From the NCBI RefSeq assembly GCF_000466965.1, contig NZ_BATB01000033.1:1-39568 (forward strand): a stretch of 39,568 nt of DNA, in the 5' to 3' direction. The translations under genes were made by a program, and so were the position numbers. Shown here in pieces: positions 9,066-18,015 of this stretch; within the stretch, counting starts at the first letter, position 1, and the number at the start of each line of letters is the position of its first letter. The notes under the pieces are model-generated. The model was not told where the DNA came from. It saw only the letters and a list, made by a program, of their open reading frames with translations, and ran no database searches. This DNA comes from Limimaricola cinnabarinus LL-001 (GTDB taxonomy: Bacteria; Pseudomonadota; Alphaproteobacteria; Rhodobacterales; Rhodobacteraceae).

Positions 9066-9091
9066 CCCCGGCCCCCGCGCGGGGGCCGGGG
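9066..9091 (+). repeat. 26-bp perfect palindrome between tauA and tauB
   Basis: The arm CCCCGGCCCCCGC is followed immediately by its exact reverse complement GCGGGGGCCGGGG, a 13-bp stem with almost no loop. It fills most of the 63-bp gap and has no T-run, so it is unlikely to stop transcription completely. The usual role of such a structure after a binding-protein gene is to protect the upstream mRNA from 3' decay, or to attenuate, so that more binding protein than ATPase/permease is made. Confidence 0.7.
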
Positions 9092-9119
9092 CCTCCAGAC
9101 CCCGACGAGGAGTGGTCCA

Positions 9120-9904
9120 ATGGGACTGAACATCAATTCTGCCTCCGTGGTGTTTCCCGCAGCCGAGGGTCGGCCGCCGGTCGAGGCGCTGCGCGGCATC
9201 GACCTGGCCATCGCCGAGGGCGATTTCGTGGTGGCGCTCGGCGCGTCCGGCTGCGGCAAATCCACGCTTTTGAACCTGATCGCGGGCTTTCTCTCGCCTA
9301 GCTCGGGCGAGATCCTGCTCGATGGCCGCCCCGTGACCGGCCCCGGCGCCGACCGCTCGGTCGTGTTCCAGAAACACGCGCTGCTGCCTTGGCTCAACGT
9401 GATCGAGAACGTGGCCTTCGGGCTCAAGATGCAGGGCGTGGCCGAGGCCAAGCGCCTCGCCATCGCCGAGGAATATGTGAAACTTCTGGGCCTCGACGGG
9501 TTCCAGAAATCGCCCGTCTACCGGCTCTCCGGCGGCATGCAGCAGCGCGTCGGCATCGCCCGCGCCCTGACCTGCGACCCAAGGGTGCTTCTGATGGACG
9601 AGCCTCTGGGCGCACTCGACGCGCTGACCCGCGAAAAGGCGCAGGAGCTGATCCTCAGGATCTGGAACGACACCGGCAAATCCGTCTTCTTCATCACCCA
9701 CAGCGTCGAGGAGGCGCTGTTCATGGGGACCAAGCTGATCGTGATGTCGCCCCGCCCGGGCCGCATTTCGCATCGCTTCGATCTGCCCTTCTCGCGCCGC
9801 GTGCTCGCGGGCGAACCGGCGCGGCAGGTCAAGGCCTCCCCCGAATTCATCCAGCTGCGCGAGGAGGTGCTCGGCATCATCTTCGCCGACGAGGAGGAAG
9901 CGGC

Positions 9905-9908
<4 letters not shown>
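9120..9908 (+). CDS. tauB: Taurine/sulfonate-type ABC transporter ATP-binding protein
   Basis: A 262-aa ATPase with Walker [10 protein letters not shown] (residues 41-49), Q-loop [11 protein letters not shown], signature LSGGMQQR, Walker B VLLMDEP and the switch His in [10 protein letters not shown]. Length and sequence fit the TauB/SsuB group. The start follows GAGGAG by seven bases, and its stop overlaps the permease start (ATGA at 9905-9908). It powers import of the sulfonate captured by the upstream binding protein. Confidence 0.87.
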
Positions 9909-12120
<2,212 letters not shown>

Positions 12121-12133
12121 GTCCTCCCCCCCC

Positions 12134-12163
12134 GGCGCCCCGGCCCGGCCCAGTCGGGGCGCC
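12134..12163 (+). terminator. GC-rich stem-loop between hpsN-like gene and exporter gene
   Basis: GGCGCCCC at 12134-12141 pairs perfectly with GGGGCGCC at 12156-12163 around a 14-base loop and is followed by TTCATT. The T-run is weak, so it is more likely an attenuator or mRNA-stabilising hairpin than a full terminator. The exporter gene starts 22 bases later with its own AAGGA site. Confidence 0.45.
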
Positions 12164-12185
12164 TTCATTGCCGAAGGATTTCCCG

Positions 12186-13205
12186 ATGTTCGTCGATGCG
12201 ATCGCGCCAGCCTGGCTGCGCGCGCCGGTGCTGCGCCTGCCCGTGCTGCTGCCCGGTTTCACCGTCGCCGCCGTGGTCGCCGTGGCGGCCCAGTTCATCT
12301 CCGAGCATTACGGTGCGCCGGCGATGCTCATGGCGCTGCTCTTGGGGATGGCGCTGCAGTTCCTGTCGCTCGAGGGGCGCTGCGTCGAGGGCATCGGCTT
12401 CACGGCCCGGCAGGTGCTGCGTCTCGGCGTGGCACTCTTGGGCGCGCGGATCTCGGTCGAACTGCTGCTCGATCTCGGGGCGGGGTTGATCGGTCTTATC
12501 GTGGCGGCGGTGGCTGCGACGATCTGTTTCGGCTTTCTCGCGGGCCGCGCGCTCGGCAAGGGTTGGCGCTTCGGCCTGCTGACGGGGGGCGCGGTGGCGA
12601 TCTGCGGCGCCTCGGCCGCCATGGCCATCGCCGCCGTGCTGCCGCGCGACGAGACCTCCGAGACGGATCTGAGCTTTACGGTCCTCGGCGTCACCGTGCT
12701 GTCGACGCTGGCGATGATCGCCTATCCGCTGCTGACCAGCTGGTTCGGCTTCGACACGCGCACCACTGGGGTCTTCCTCGGGGCCACGATCCACGACGTG
12801 GCACAGGTCGTCGGCGCGGGTTTCTCGATCTCGCCCGAAGCGGGCGAGACCGCGACGCTGGTCAAGCTGATCCGCGTCACCCTGCTCGCGCCTGTCGTAT
12901 TGCTGTTCTCTCTGGCGATCCGAGCACGCGGCCTGGGCGAGATTGCCGAAGGTCGCAGGCCACCGCTGATCCCGGGCTTCGTGCTCGGGTTTCTCGCTCT
13001 GGCGGCTCTGAACTCCGCCGGTTTCGTCCCGGCCATTCTGGCGGATCTCTTGGCCGACGCCTCGGGCTGGGCGCTGCTGATCGCGATCGCGGCGGTGGGG
13101 ATGAAAACCTCTCTTGCCACCGTGCTGCAGGTCGGCGGCGTGGCCATCGCGCTCATCACAGCCGAGACGCTCTTCCTCGCGGGTATCTTTGCCGCTGCGC
13201 TGTGA
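12186..13205 (+). CDS. YeiH/UPF0324-family membrane protein, putative sulfite/sulfate exporter
   Basis: A 339-aa hydrophobic protein with about ten membrane segments. The conserved family blocks are GVALLGARIS, GGAVAICGASAAMAIAAV, FLGATIHDVAQVVGAG and AAVGMKTSL. The start at 12186 follows AAGGA. Members of this family are annotated as putative sulfate exporters and occur with sulfonate-degrading genes, where release of toxic sulfite or sulfate from the cell is needed. CuyA would produce sulfite, so export fits the operon. Direct transport data for this branch are limited, so the ion moved is inference. It is the last gene of the operon. Confidence 0.82.
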   Translation: MFVDAIAPAWLRAPVLRLPVLLPGFTVAAVVAVAAQFISEHYGAPAMLMALLLGMALQFLSLEGRCVEGIGFTARQVLRLGVALLGARISVELLLDLGAGLIGLIVAAVAATICFGFLAGRALGKGWRFGLLTGGAVAICGASAAMAIAAVLPRDETSETDLSFTVLGVTVLSTLAMIAYPLLTSWFGFDTRTTGVFLGATIHDVAQVVGAGFSISPEAGETATLVKLIRVTLLAPVVLLFSLAIRARGLGEIAEGRRPPLIPGFVLGFLALAALNSAGFVPAILADLLADASGWALLIAIAAVGMKTSLATVLQVGGVAIALITAETLFLAGIFAAAL

Positions 13206-13297
13206 CACGGTGTCGAGGGACGGCGCGAATGCGCTCGGCACAAGGAGAAGGCGCAGGCCGATCACGGCGGGCAGACGGGGCCTGCGGGTGATGTCAC

Positions 13298-13325
13298 GGC
13301 TGCTCCCCCGGTCGGCAGCCGGGGG
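13298..13325. terminator. Hairpin region between convergent genes
   Basis: CCCCCGG (13305-13311) pairs with CCGGGGG (13319-13325) over a seven-base loop. An alternative, mutually exclusive stem GGCTGC (13298-13303) with GCAGCC (13315-13320) overlaps it. It lies in the 183-bp gap between the exporter gene and the convergent lectin-like gene, the expected place for a bidirectional terminator. No T-run is present. Confidence 0.4.
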
Positions 13326-13388
13326 TCCGGGGTGGCGGTACGGCGCGCGGCGGGCAACCACCCCCCGCCGCGCCAGTGGGCGGTATCC

Positions 13389-14003
13389 TCAGTTCACCGC
13401 GAAGCAGTAGAACAAACCATCGCCGCCCGTGCCCTGCAGGTCCGGCAGGCTGCATCCGCGTGACGCATGAGCCGCGTTCCAAGACGTCGGCGCGTCGCCG
13501 CCACCGATGCGGTCGTGATGCCCGACCATGGCCGAGCCTTCGCCGCTGCTCGTCCAGTCCGAACAAGCCTTGCCCGCGAGCCTGCCATCGGCGGTCGAGC
13601 CGGTCAGGATGTCGTGCCGGTTCGGCTCGTCGCCACGCCCGTTGATGACCGCGCCGGTTTCGCTGAGCGAGGTCTCCTTGCCCAGATCGTTGGCCTCGCT
13701 ATGCAGCTCGGCCACATCGGCGGCCACCGTGACACCTTGGGCATTCACCCAAGGGCCTGTCCCGATCCGGTCGCGGGCATCCTCGGCGCTGGAGGAAAGA
13801 TAGGCAGCCCATGTCCTGCCGGCGACACCCGCCGCCTCGGCGAGCGCAGTGCAATGCGCATCCGCCCCCTCCAGACCGCCCAGATCGGCGCCTTGCCCGG
13901 GGTTCTCGCTGGTGATGAAGAAGCTCATATCCGCGTCTTGGGCGGTGGCGGCCGTGCCGAGGCCGGTCAGAAGCACGAGGGGAAACATCAAGATTCTGGT
14001 CAT
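13389..14003 (-). CDS. Secreted lectin-like protein
   Basis: A 204-aa protein with a signal peptide (MTRILMFPLVLLTGLGTAAT) and a mature region containing MSFFITSENPGQGADLGGLE, RTWAAYLS, RDRIGTGPW, NGRGDEPN, HDILTGS, WTSSGEGSAMVGHHDR and GGDGLFYCF. I recognise this as a recurring family of exported bacterial proteins annotated as lectin-like, with conserved Trp and paired Cys typical of a C-type-lectin-like fold. No enzymatic function is known to me. The start at 14003 follows AGGAGA. It is the last gene of a minus-strand cluster with two YHYH proteins and is probably co-transcribed with them. Confidence 0.72.
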   Translation of the reverse strand: MTRILMFPLVLLTGLGTAATAQDADMSFFITSENPGQGADLGGLEGADAHCTALAEAAGVAGRTWAAYLSSSAEDARDRIGTGPWVNAQGVTVAADVAELHSEANDLGKETSLSETGAVINGRGDEPNRHDILTGSTADGRLAGKACSDWTSSGEGSAMVGHHDRIGGGDAPTSWNAAHASRGCSLPDLQGTGGDGLFYCFAVN

Positions 14004-14029
14004 TGGTTTTCTCCTGCTTGGGTGTCGTT

Positions 14030-15058
14030 CTACTGGTCCGCCTCCGGCCCGCCTTGCCCAACGGGTCCACCGGGGCCGCGCCCTTGCGCGGAGGCGTCGC
14101 ATGTGCCTTCCGCATCGTTCAAGGTGCAGCCCGCCTGCGCGGTCAGACAACCAAGGATCGCGTTCGATCCCGGCGCGCCGGCGTGATAGTGATAGCCGTC
14201 CGTTTCATCCGCATGGCCATTGCACTGATCGAGGTCCGCAGGCGCCGATCCATCCGCCATCAGATGCGGCAGGATCGCGTGGCCATCCATGGCGATGCCG
14301 ATCCGCGCGCCGTGATCCCCGGCCCCGTCCGTCTGCGCCACGCCGTCGAGGCAATCGGTGACCGCGTGGTAATGATAGCCGACATGCGGGTTCACATGCC
14401 CGCCACAATCGTCGAAGGGCGCGATGGTATAGGCCCCGAGGATCGCGTCGACAGGGGCCGGCCCGTCGAGACGCACGCCGTTATGGGCAAGGCCCGAGCC
14501 GCTCTGCCCGGTGCGACCCGCCGCTTCGGCCGCGACCGGCTCCAGCGGGATGACATAGGTCATCGCAGGCGTCTCGGGCAGCGTCTCGGGCAGGCATTGC
14601 ACGCAATAGTTCTGATAGGCCGGGTCGACATCCGGGCGCGCCGCCGCCTCGCAGTCCTCGAGTGTGCCGGTATAGCGCACCTTACCGGTGTCGGGATCGA
14701 AAAGCTGCCAATTGCTGTCGCCGTAGATCTCCGACAGGCGGGTGATGAAATCGCCATCCACGTCGACGGTTTCCCCGTCGAGAAACCAGATGCCGCCCGC
14801 CTCCGCGCCGTCGCTCACGGTCGTCGGGCACCATGGCCCCGGCGCATGGCCCTGCGGAGCTGCGGTGAGGGTGATCGAGAAGCAGTCCGCTTTGGCCCCC
14901 TCCGACAAGGTGCATTCGACGATCTCGGGGCCGGAGACGACATCCGCGCCCTCGAAGAAATGCGCAATGTCCTGCAGGCGATCATCATTCGCCTGCGCCA
15001 CGCCGATGGTCGGAAGGCTGGCCAGCGCGGCAAAGACGCACGTGGTCCTGATGGTCAC
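14030..15058 (-). CDS. YHYH-domain secreted protein (first paralogue)
   Basis: A 342-aa protein. The GTG at 15058 is preferred over an ATG at 15085 because AGGAGAG stands just before the GTG, and the protein then starts with a signal peptide (TIRTTCVFAALASLPTIGVA) resembling that of its paralogue upstream. The mature part has an N-terminal region shared with the paralogue (EIVECTLSEG, GPWCPTTV, ARPDVD) and a C-terminal YHYH domain with two copies of a motif: CGGH-x6-YHYH and CNGH-x6-YHYH. The His/Tyr/Cys density suggests metal binding, which is inference; the YHYH family has no established function that I know of. Confidence 0.78.
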   Translation of the reverse strand: MTIRTTCVFAALASLPTIGVAQANDDRLQDIAHFFEGADVVSGPEIVECTLSEGAKADCFSITLTAAPQGHAPGPWCPTTVSDGAEAGGIWFLDGETVDVDGDFITRLSEIYGDSNWQLFDPDTGKVRYTGTLEDCEAAARPDVDPAYQNYCVQCLPETLPETPAMTYVIPLEPVAAEAAGRTGQSGSGLAHNGVRLDGPAPVDAILGAYTIAPFDDCGGHVNPHVGYHYHAVTDCLDGVAQTDGAGDHGARIGIAMDGHAILPHLMADGSAPADLDQCNGHADETDGYHYHAGAPGSNAILGCLTAQAGCTLNDAEGTCDASAQGRGPGGPVGQGGPEADQ

Positions 15059-15081
15059 GGGCTCTCTCCTCTTGTTGCCGG

Positions 15082-16222
15082 TCATTGCCCGCCGGGCGTG
15101 GGCAATGCCGCGCGCAAAGCCTCTTCCTCGATGCCGAGCGCCTGTGCGACTTCGGCCAGATCGGCCTCGCGTCCGCCCGCGTCGGTCATGGCCTGCATCA
15201 ATGCCTCGGCGCTAATCCCCAGCGTGGTGGCGGCCTCTTCGAAGCCCGGGGGCATGCCACCGGCCGGCCCGCCGCCGCCGCGCATGTCTGCGGCACCGAT
15301 GCCCTGATCCGCGGTGGTCGAGAAGTTGTCTTCGGCCATCGTGCCGACGAGGCAGGCGGGCAGGTTCGGGAAGCTTTCGGAGGCATGGTAGTGATAGCTC
15401 TCGCCCTGCGCCGTCATGCCGAGATGGCCGCCGCACTCATCCAGCGCCTCGGGCGCGCTGCCATCCGCCTCGACGCTGCCGAACATGGGAAACCCGTCGA
15501 AGGCATAGCCAAACAGAGCGCTCTTGTCCTGTTCTTGCGCGCAATCGGCCAGGACGCCCTCGGTCTCGTAGACTGTCTCGATATCCGAGGCGGTCGCGTG
15601 CCAGTGATACCAGCCGCCCGGATCAATGTGACCGCCGCAAACGTCTAGCGCGGGCAGGTGGCCGGTGTCGAGCACCGAGGGCGCGTCGCAAAGATCGGCA
15701 CCCCGTCGAGCGCGACGCCGACCTTAGCCACGGTGCCCAGATCGGTCGGGCTCTCGGCCATGACCGGCTCCACCGGCAGGCGCATGGTGATGACCACGCT
15801 TTCGTCCTGCGTCGCCATCAGGCAGGCATGATCGACATCGGGCCGCGCGCCGAACCGGGGTCGCTGATCGCAACGTCGCCATTTTCGTCGTAGAACCTGT
15901 AGCCCTGATCGGCCAGCATCTCGAAGAAGGCGCGGTCGAGCCGGTAGAGCCCCGCCGCTTCGCCATCCCAGTCCCAGACGCCGCCGGTCTCGTCGAGATT
16001 GGTCGGGCAGAACGGCCCGATTTCCAACGCCTCGGGCTTGTAGGCGGCGGTGAATTCGTAGCACTTCGCCTCGCTGCCATCCTCGAGCGTGCAATCGACG
16101 ATCTCGGGCTCTTGCGTGAAGGCCGTGGACGCGAACTGCGCGGGGTCGGGGTTGGACAGGGCCATGCCGGGCGTCAGCAGCAGCAGCGATGCCGAAAGCG
16201 GTGTCATCTTGCGAATCGTCAT
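15082..16222 (-). CDS. YHYH-domain secreted protein (second paralogue, two frameshifts)
   Basis: The reconstructed protein is about 380 aa. It begins MTIRKMTPLSASLLLLTPGM (signal peptide) after a GGAG site and shares EIVDCTLEDG, GPFCPTN, GGVWDWDGE and ARPDVDHAC with the next gene. The C-terminal domain contains CGGH-x6-YHWH and CGGH-x9-YHYH plus a Gly-rich and acidic tail of about 80 residues. The frame is lost at about 15850 (a missing G; GGTTCGGGC would restore the frame into ARPDVDHA) and about 15687 (a missing C; TTTGCCGAC restores PIFADAPSVLD). Both look like single-base errors. It is a tandem duplicate of the YHYH gene at 14030-15058; the gap between the two is 23 bp. Confidence 0.72.
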
Positions 16223-16461
16223 GTCTCGTTCTCCGGATCATCGTTTCGGCTGCGCCCACGGGGCGGTTCGGGCGCATGCTCGCCCAAGACATCAAGTAGA
16301 TCGGGGGGGAGGGTTTCAAGCTGTGGTCGTCCGGCACGGGAACCTGACGTGCAAACGCCAGATCGACCTTTTGGCGACACGTCGTTCGCCCCGAAGGAGA
16401 CACCCCGTCCCGGATCGCCCCGCATCAGGCGCCCGAATTCCTTGACGGCCATTTCCGACAT
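16219..16461 (-). CDS. Possible small hypothetical protein upstream of the YHYH genes
   Basis: An 80-codon open frame whose ATG at 16461 follows AAAGGA at a reasonable distance. Its stop overlaps the start of the downstream YHYH gene in the ATGA arrangement typical of coupled genes. The translated protein is charged and proline-rich near its end (PPDLLDVLGEHAPEPPRG), with no signal peptide or membrane segment. I do not recognise it. The overlap and ribosome-binding site are the only support, so it may be a chance open frame in the leader. Confidence 0.3.
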   Translation of the reverse strand: MSEMAVKEFGRLMRGDPGRGVSFGANDVSPKGRSGVCTSGSRAGRPQLETLPPDLLDVLGEHAPEPPRGRSRNDDPENET

Positions 16462-16810
16462 GCGCGTGATCCTTTCATGAACACGCAGAAACTAAACGCT
16501 CGTCGGCAGCAGCCCGTTATCTGACATACCGTAGGGGAAACATATATTTGGAACGATGAGGCCAGCGGTGGAAACGATGGTACAGGACATTCGTCCTTCA
16601 TCGAAAATTCGGCGCTCGAGCCGTCTTCCGGATCGGGCCGTGCCGCTCGTTTGAAAAGCAATGACCTTCACGAAGCCGTGGATGCGGCGTCTGCGGTATC
16701 CCTTGCCCGTCCGTAATTTGATATGAACGAAAATGAGGTTCGCGCGCATGGCCTCGACCGTCTCGACATGCCAGCGCCACCTTTCGACAAGCGAAACAGG
16801 AGGGACCGAC
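16462..16810. other. Intergenic region with no clear gene
   Basis: About 350 bp between the divergent YHYH and dioxygenase-like genes. It is notably more AT-rich around 16490-16560 and 16715-16735 than the flanking genes, consistent with promoters for both directions. A strong AGGAGGGA ribosome-binding site for the dioxygenase-like gene ends it. I see no convincing coding sequence, RNA gene or repeat. Confidence 0.5.
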
Positions 16811-17311
16811 ATGTTCCCTGACCGACCCAACCGACGCGGATTTCTCATCGCCGGCACGACCACGGCCGCAACGGCGCTGGCGACCGGTGCCTCCGGGCTT
16901 CTCTTGCCCGCCCATGCACAAGGCCTCGCTCCGACGCGCAGCATGCGCGGCGGTTCCAACAACTACCTGCCGGGCGCACCGATCGTCGGTCGGATCGGCG
17001 GCGGCGGGTTCTGGATGGCGGGCACGGTGCGGCGCGCGGGCGACGGCGCCCCGCTCGGGGGCGTGCGCATACAGATCTGGGCGCACACGACCGAGGGGCA
17101 CGAGCGCGACCCCCATAGCCACGGCGCGACGCTGACCGATGCCGATGGCGCGTTCCGGCTCGAAATGCCGCAGATCGTCCCGGCCTTCGGCCAGCCGCAC
17201 GGCCACCTTGCCTATGACGACGCCAATTTCGAGACGGTGTTCCTGCGGCCGGTGATGCCGAGCGCCAAAGACACCAGCCTGAGCGCGCATTTCGTGCTTC
17301 GGCCCGTCTGA
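16811..17311 (+). CDS. Secreted intradiol-dioxygenase-like protein with Tat-type signal
   Basis: A 166-aa protein. The start is fixed by AGGAGGGA eight bases upstream. The N-terminus NRRGFLIAGTTTAATALATG is a twin-arginine-type signal. The mature domain has the beta-sandwich pattern of intradiol ring-cleavage dioxygenases: TVRRAGDGAPLGGVRIQIWA, TLTDADGAFRLEMPQ and a terminal PHGHLAYDD in place of the usual RPAHIHF. The two tyrosine iron ligands of classical enzymes are not obvious. Instead there is a His-rich stretch, TTEGHERDPHSHGA. It may be a non-canonical metal protein rather than a catechol dioxygenase. The next gene starts six bases later. Confidence 0.7.
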   Translation: MFPDRPNRRGFLIAGTTTAATALATGASGLLLPAHAQGLAPTRSMRGGSNNYLPGAPIVGRIGGGGFWMAGTVRRAGDGAPLGGVRIQIWAHTTEGHERDPHSHGATLTDADGAFRLEMPQIVPAFGQPHGHLAYDDANFETVFLRPVMPSAKDTSLSAHFVLRPV

Positions 17312-17316
17312 GCGGC

Positions 17317-17933
17317 TTGCCGGTCCTGCGCGCGATCCTGATCTGGGGGGCGCTCGTGATGGTCGCCGGGGTGCCGGTCGCCGTGGCCGCGACGAGCCCG
17401 CTGCTTGCTTGGCGCGATCCGGTCTACATCGCGGCGGGCTTCGCGGGTGTGGTCGCGATGGTGCTGCTGCTGCTTCAGCCGCTTCTGGCGGGAGGATACC
17501 TTCCCGGCCTGTCCGCTACGCGCGAACGGCGTGTTCACGGCTGGATCGGGGGGACGCTGGTCGCGGCGGTCGTTTTGCATGTTGCAGGGCTATGGGTCAC
17601 CAGCCGCCCGATGTGATCGACGCGTTGCTATTCGCGTCGCCCACACCGTTTTCCGCCTGGGGCGTCATCGCCATGTGGGGCGTTTTCGCCTCCACGATAC
17701 TGGTGGTCCTGAGGCACAAGCTGCGCCTTCGCACCACGCGGTGGCGCCTCGGGCACACGGCGCTCGGGGTGGTGATCGTGCTGGGCAGCGTGGTGCACGC
17801 GCTGCTGATCGAGGGGACGATGGGCATGGCCTCGAAAGCGGTGCTCTGCGCGCTGGTCCTTGCCGCCACGCTCAAACTCGTGTTCGATCTGCGCCATCGG
17901 CTTTTACGAGCGAAGCCCGGCGACCTTCCCTGA
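17317..17933 (+). CDS. Ferric-reductase-like haem-binding membrane protein (frameshifted)
   Basis: The reconstructed protein is about 205 aa with five or six membrane segments and a TTG start. Two helices carry pairs of His spaced by 14 residues: HGWIGGTLVAAVVLH and HTALGVVIVLGSVVH. This is the bis-haem pattern of the ferric reductase-like transmembrane domain. The frame breaks at about 17604, where a C is missing; ACCAGCCCGCCC would restore VTSPPDVIDALLFASPTPFS. No cytoplasmic FAD/NAD domain is attached, so electrons would come from a partner. It is coupled to the preceding secreted dioxygenase-like gene, suggesting a membrane electron path to an exported redox protein (inference). Confidence 0.72.
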
Positions 17934-17948
17934 CAGCCCGACCGGTTC

Positions 17949-17988
17949 GGATTGGCAGGGCCGCGTGCAATGGCGGCCCTGCCGATCC
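17949..17988. terminator. Long stem-loop terminator between convergent genes
   Basis: GGCAGGGCCGC (17954-17964) pairs perfectly with GCGGCCCTGCC (17973-17983) over an eight-base loop. The stem extends outwards through GGAT/ATCC with one G-T wobble, about 16 bp in total. It lies exactly between the stops of the haem membrane protein and the TRAP permease, with a T-rich CGTTT after it on the plus strand. A bidirectional terminator is the natural reading. Confidence 0.7.
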
Positions 17989-18015
17989 CGTTTGGGCCTT
18001 CGCAAAGGCAGTCCC

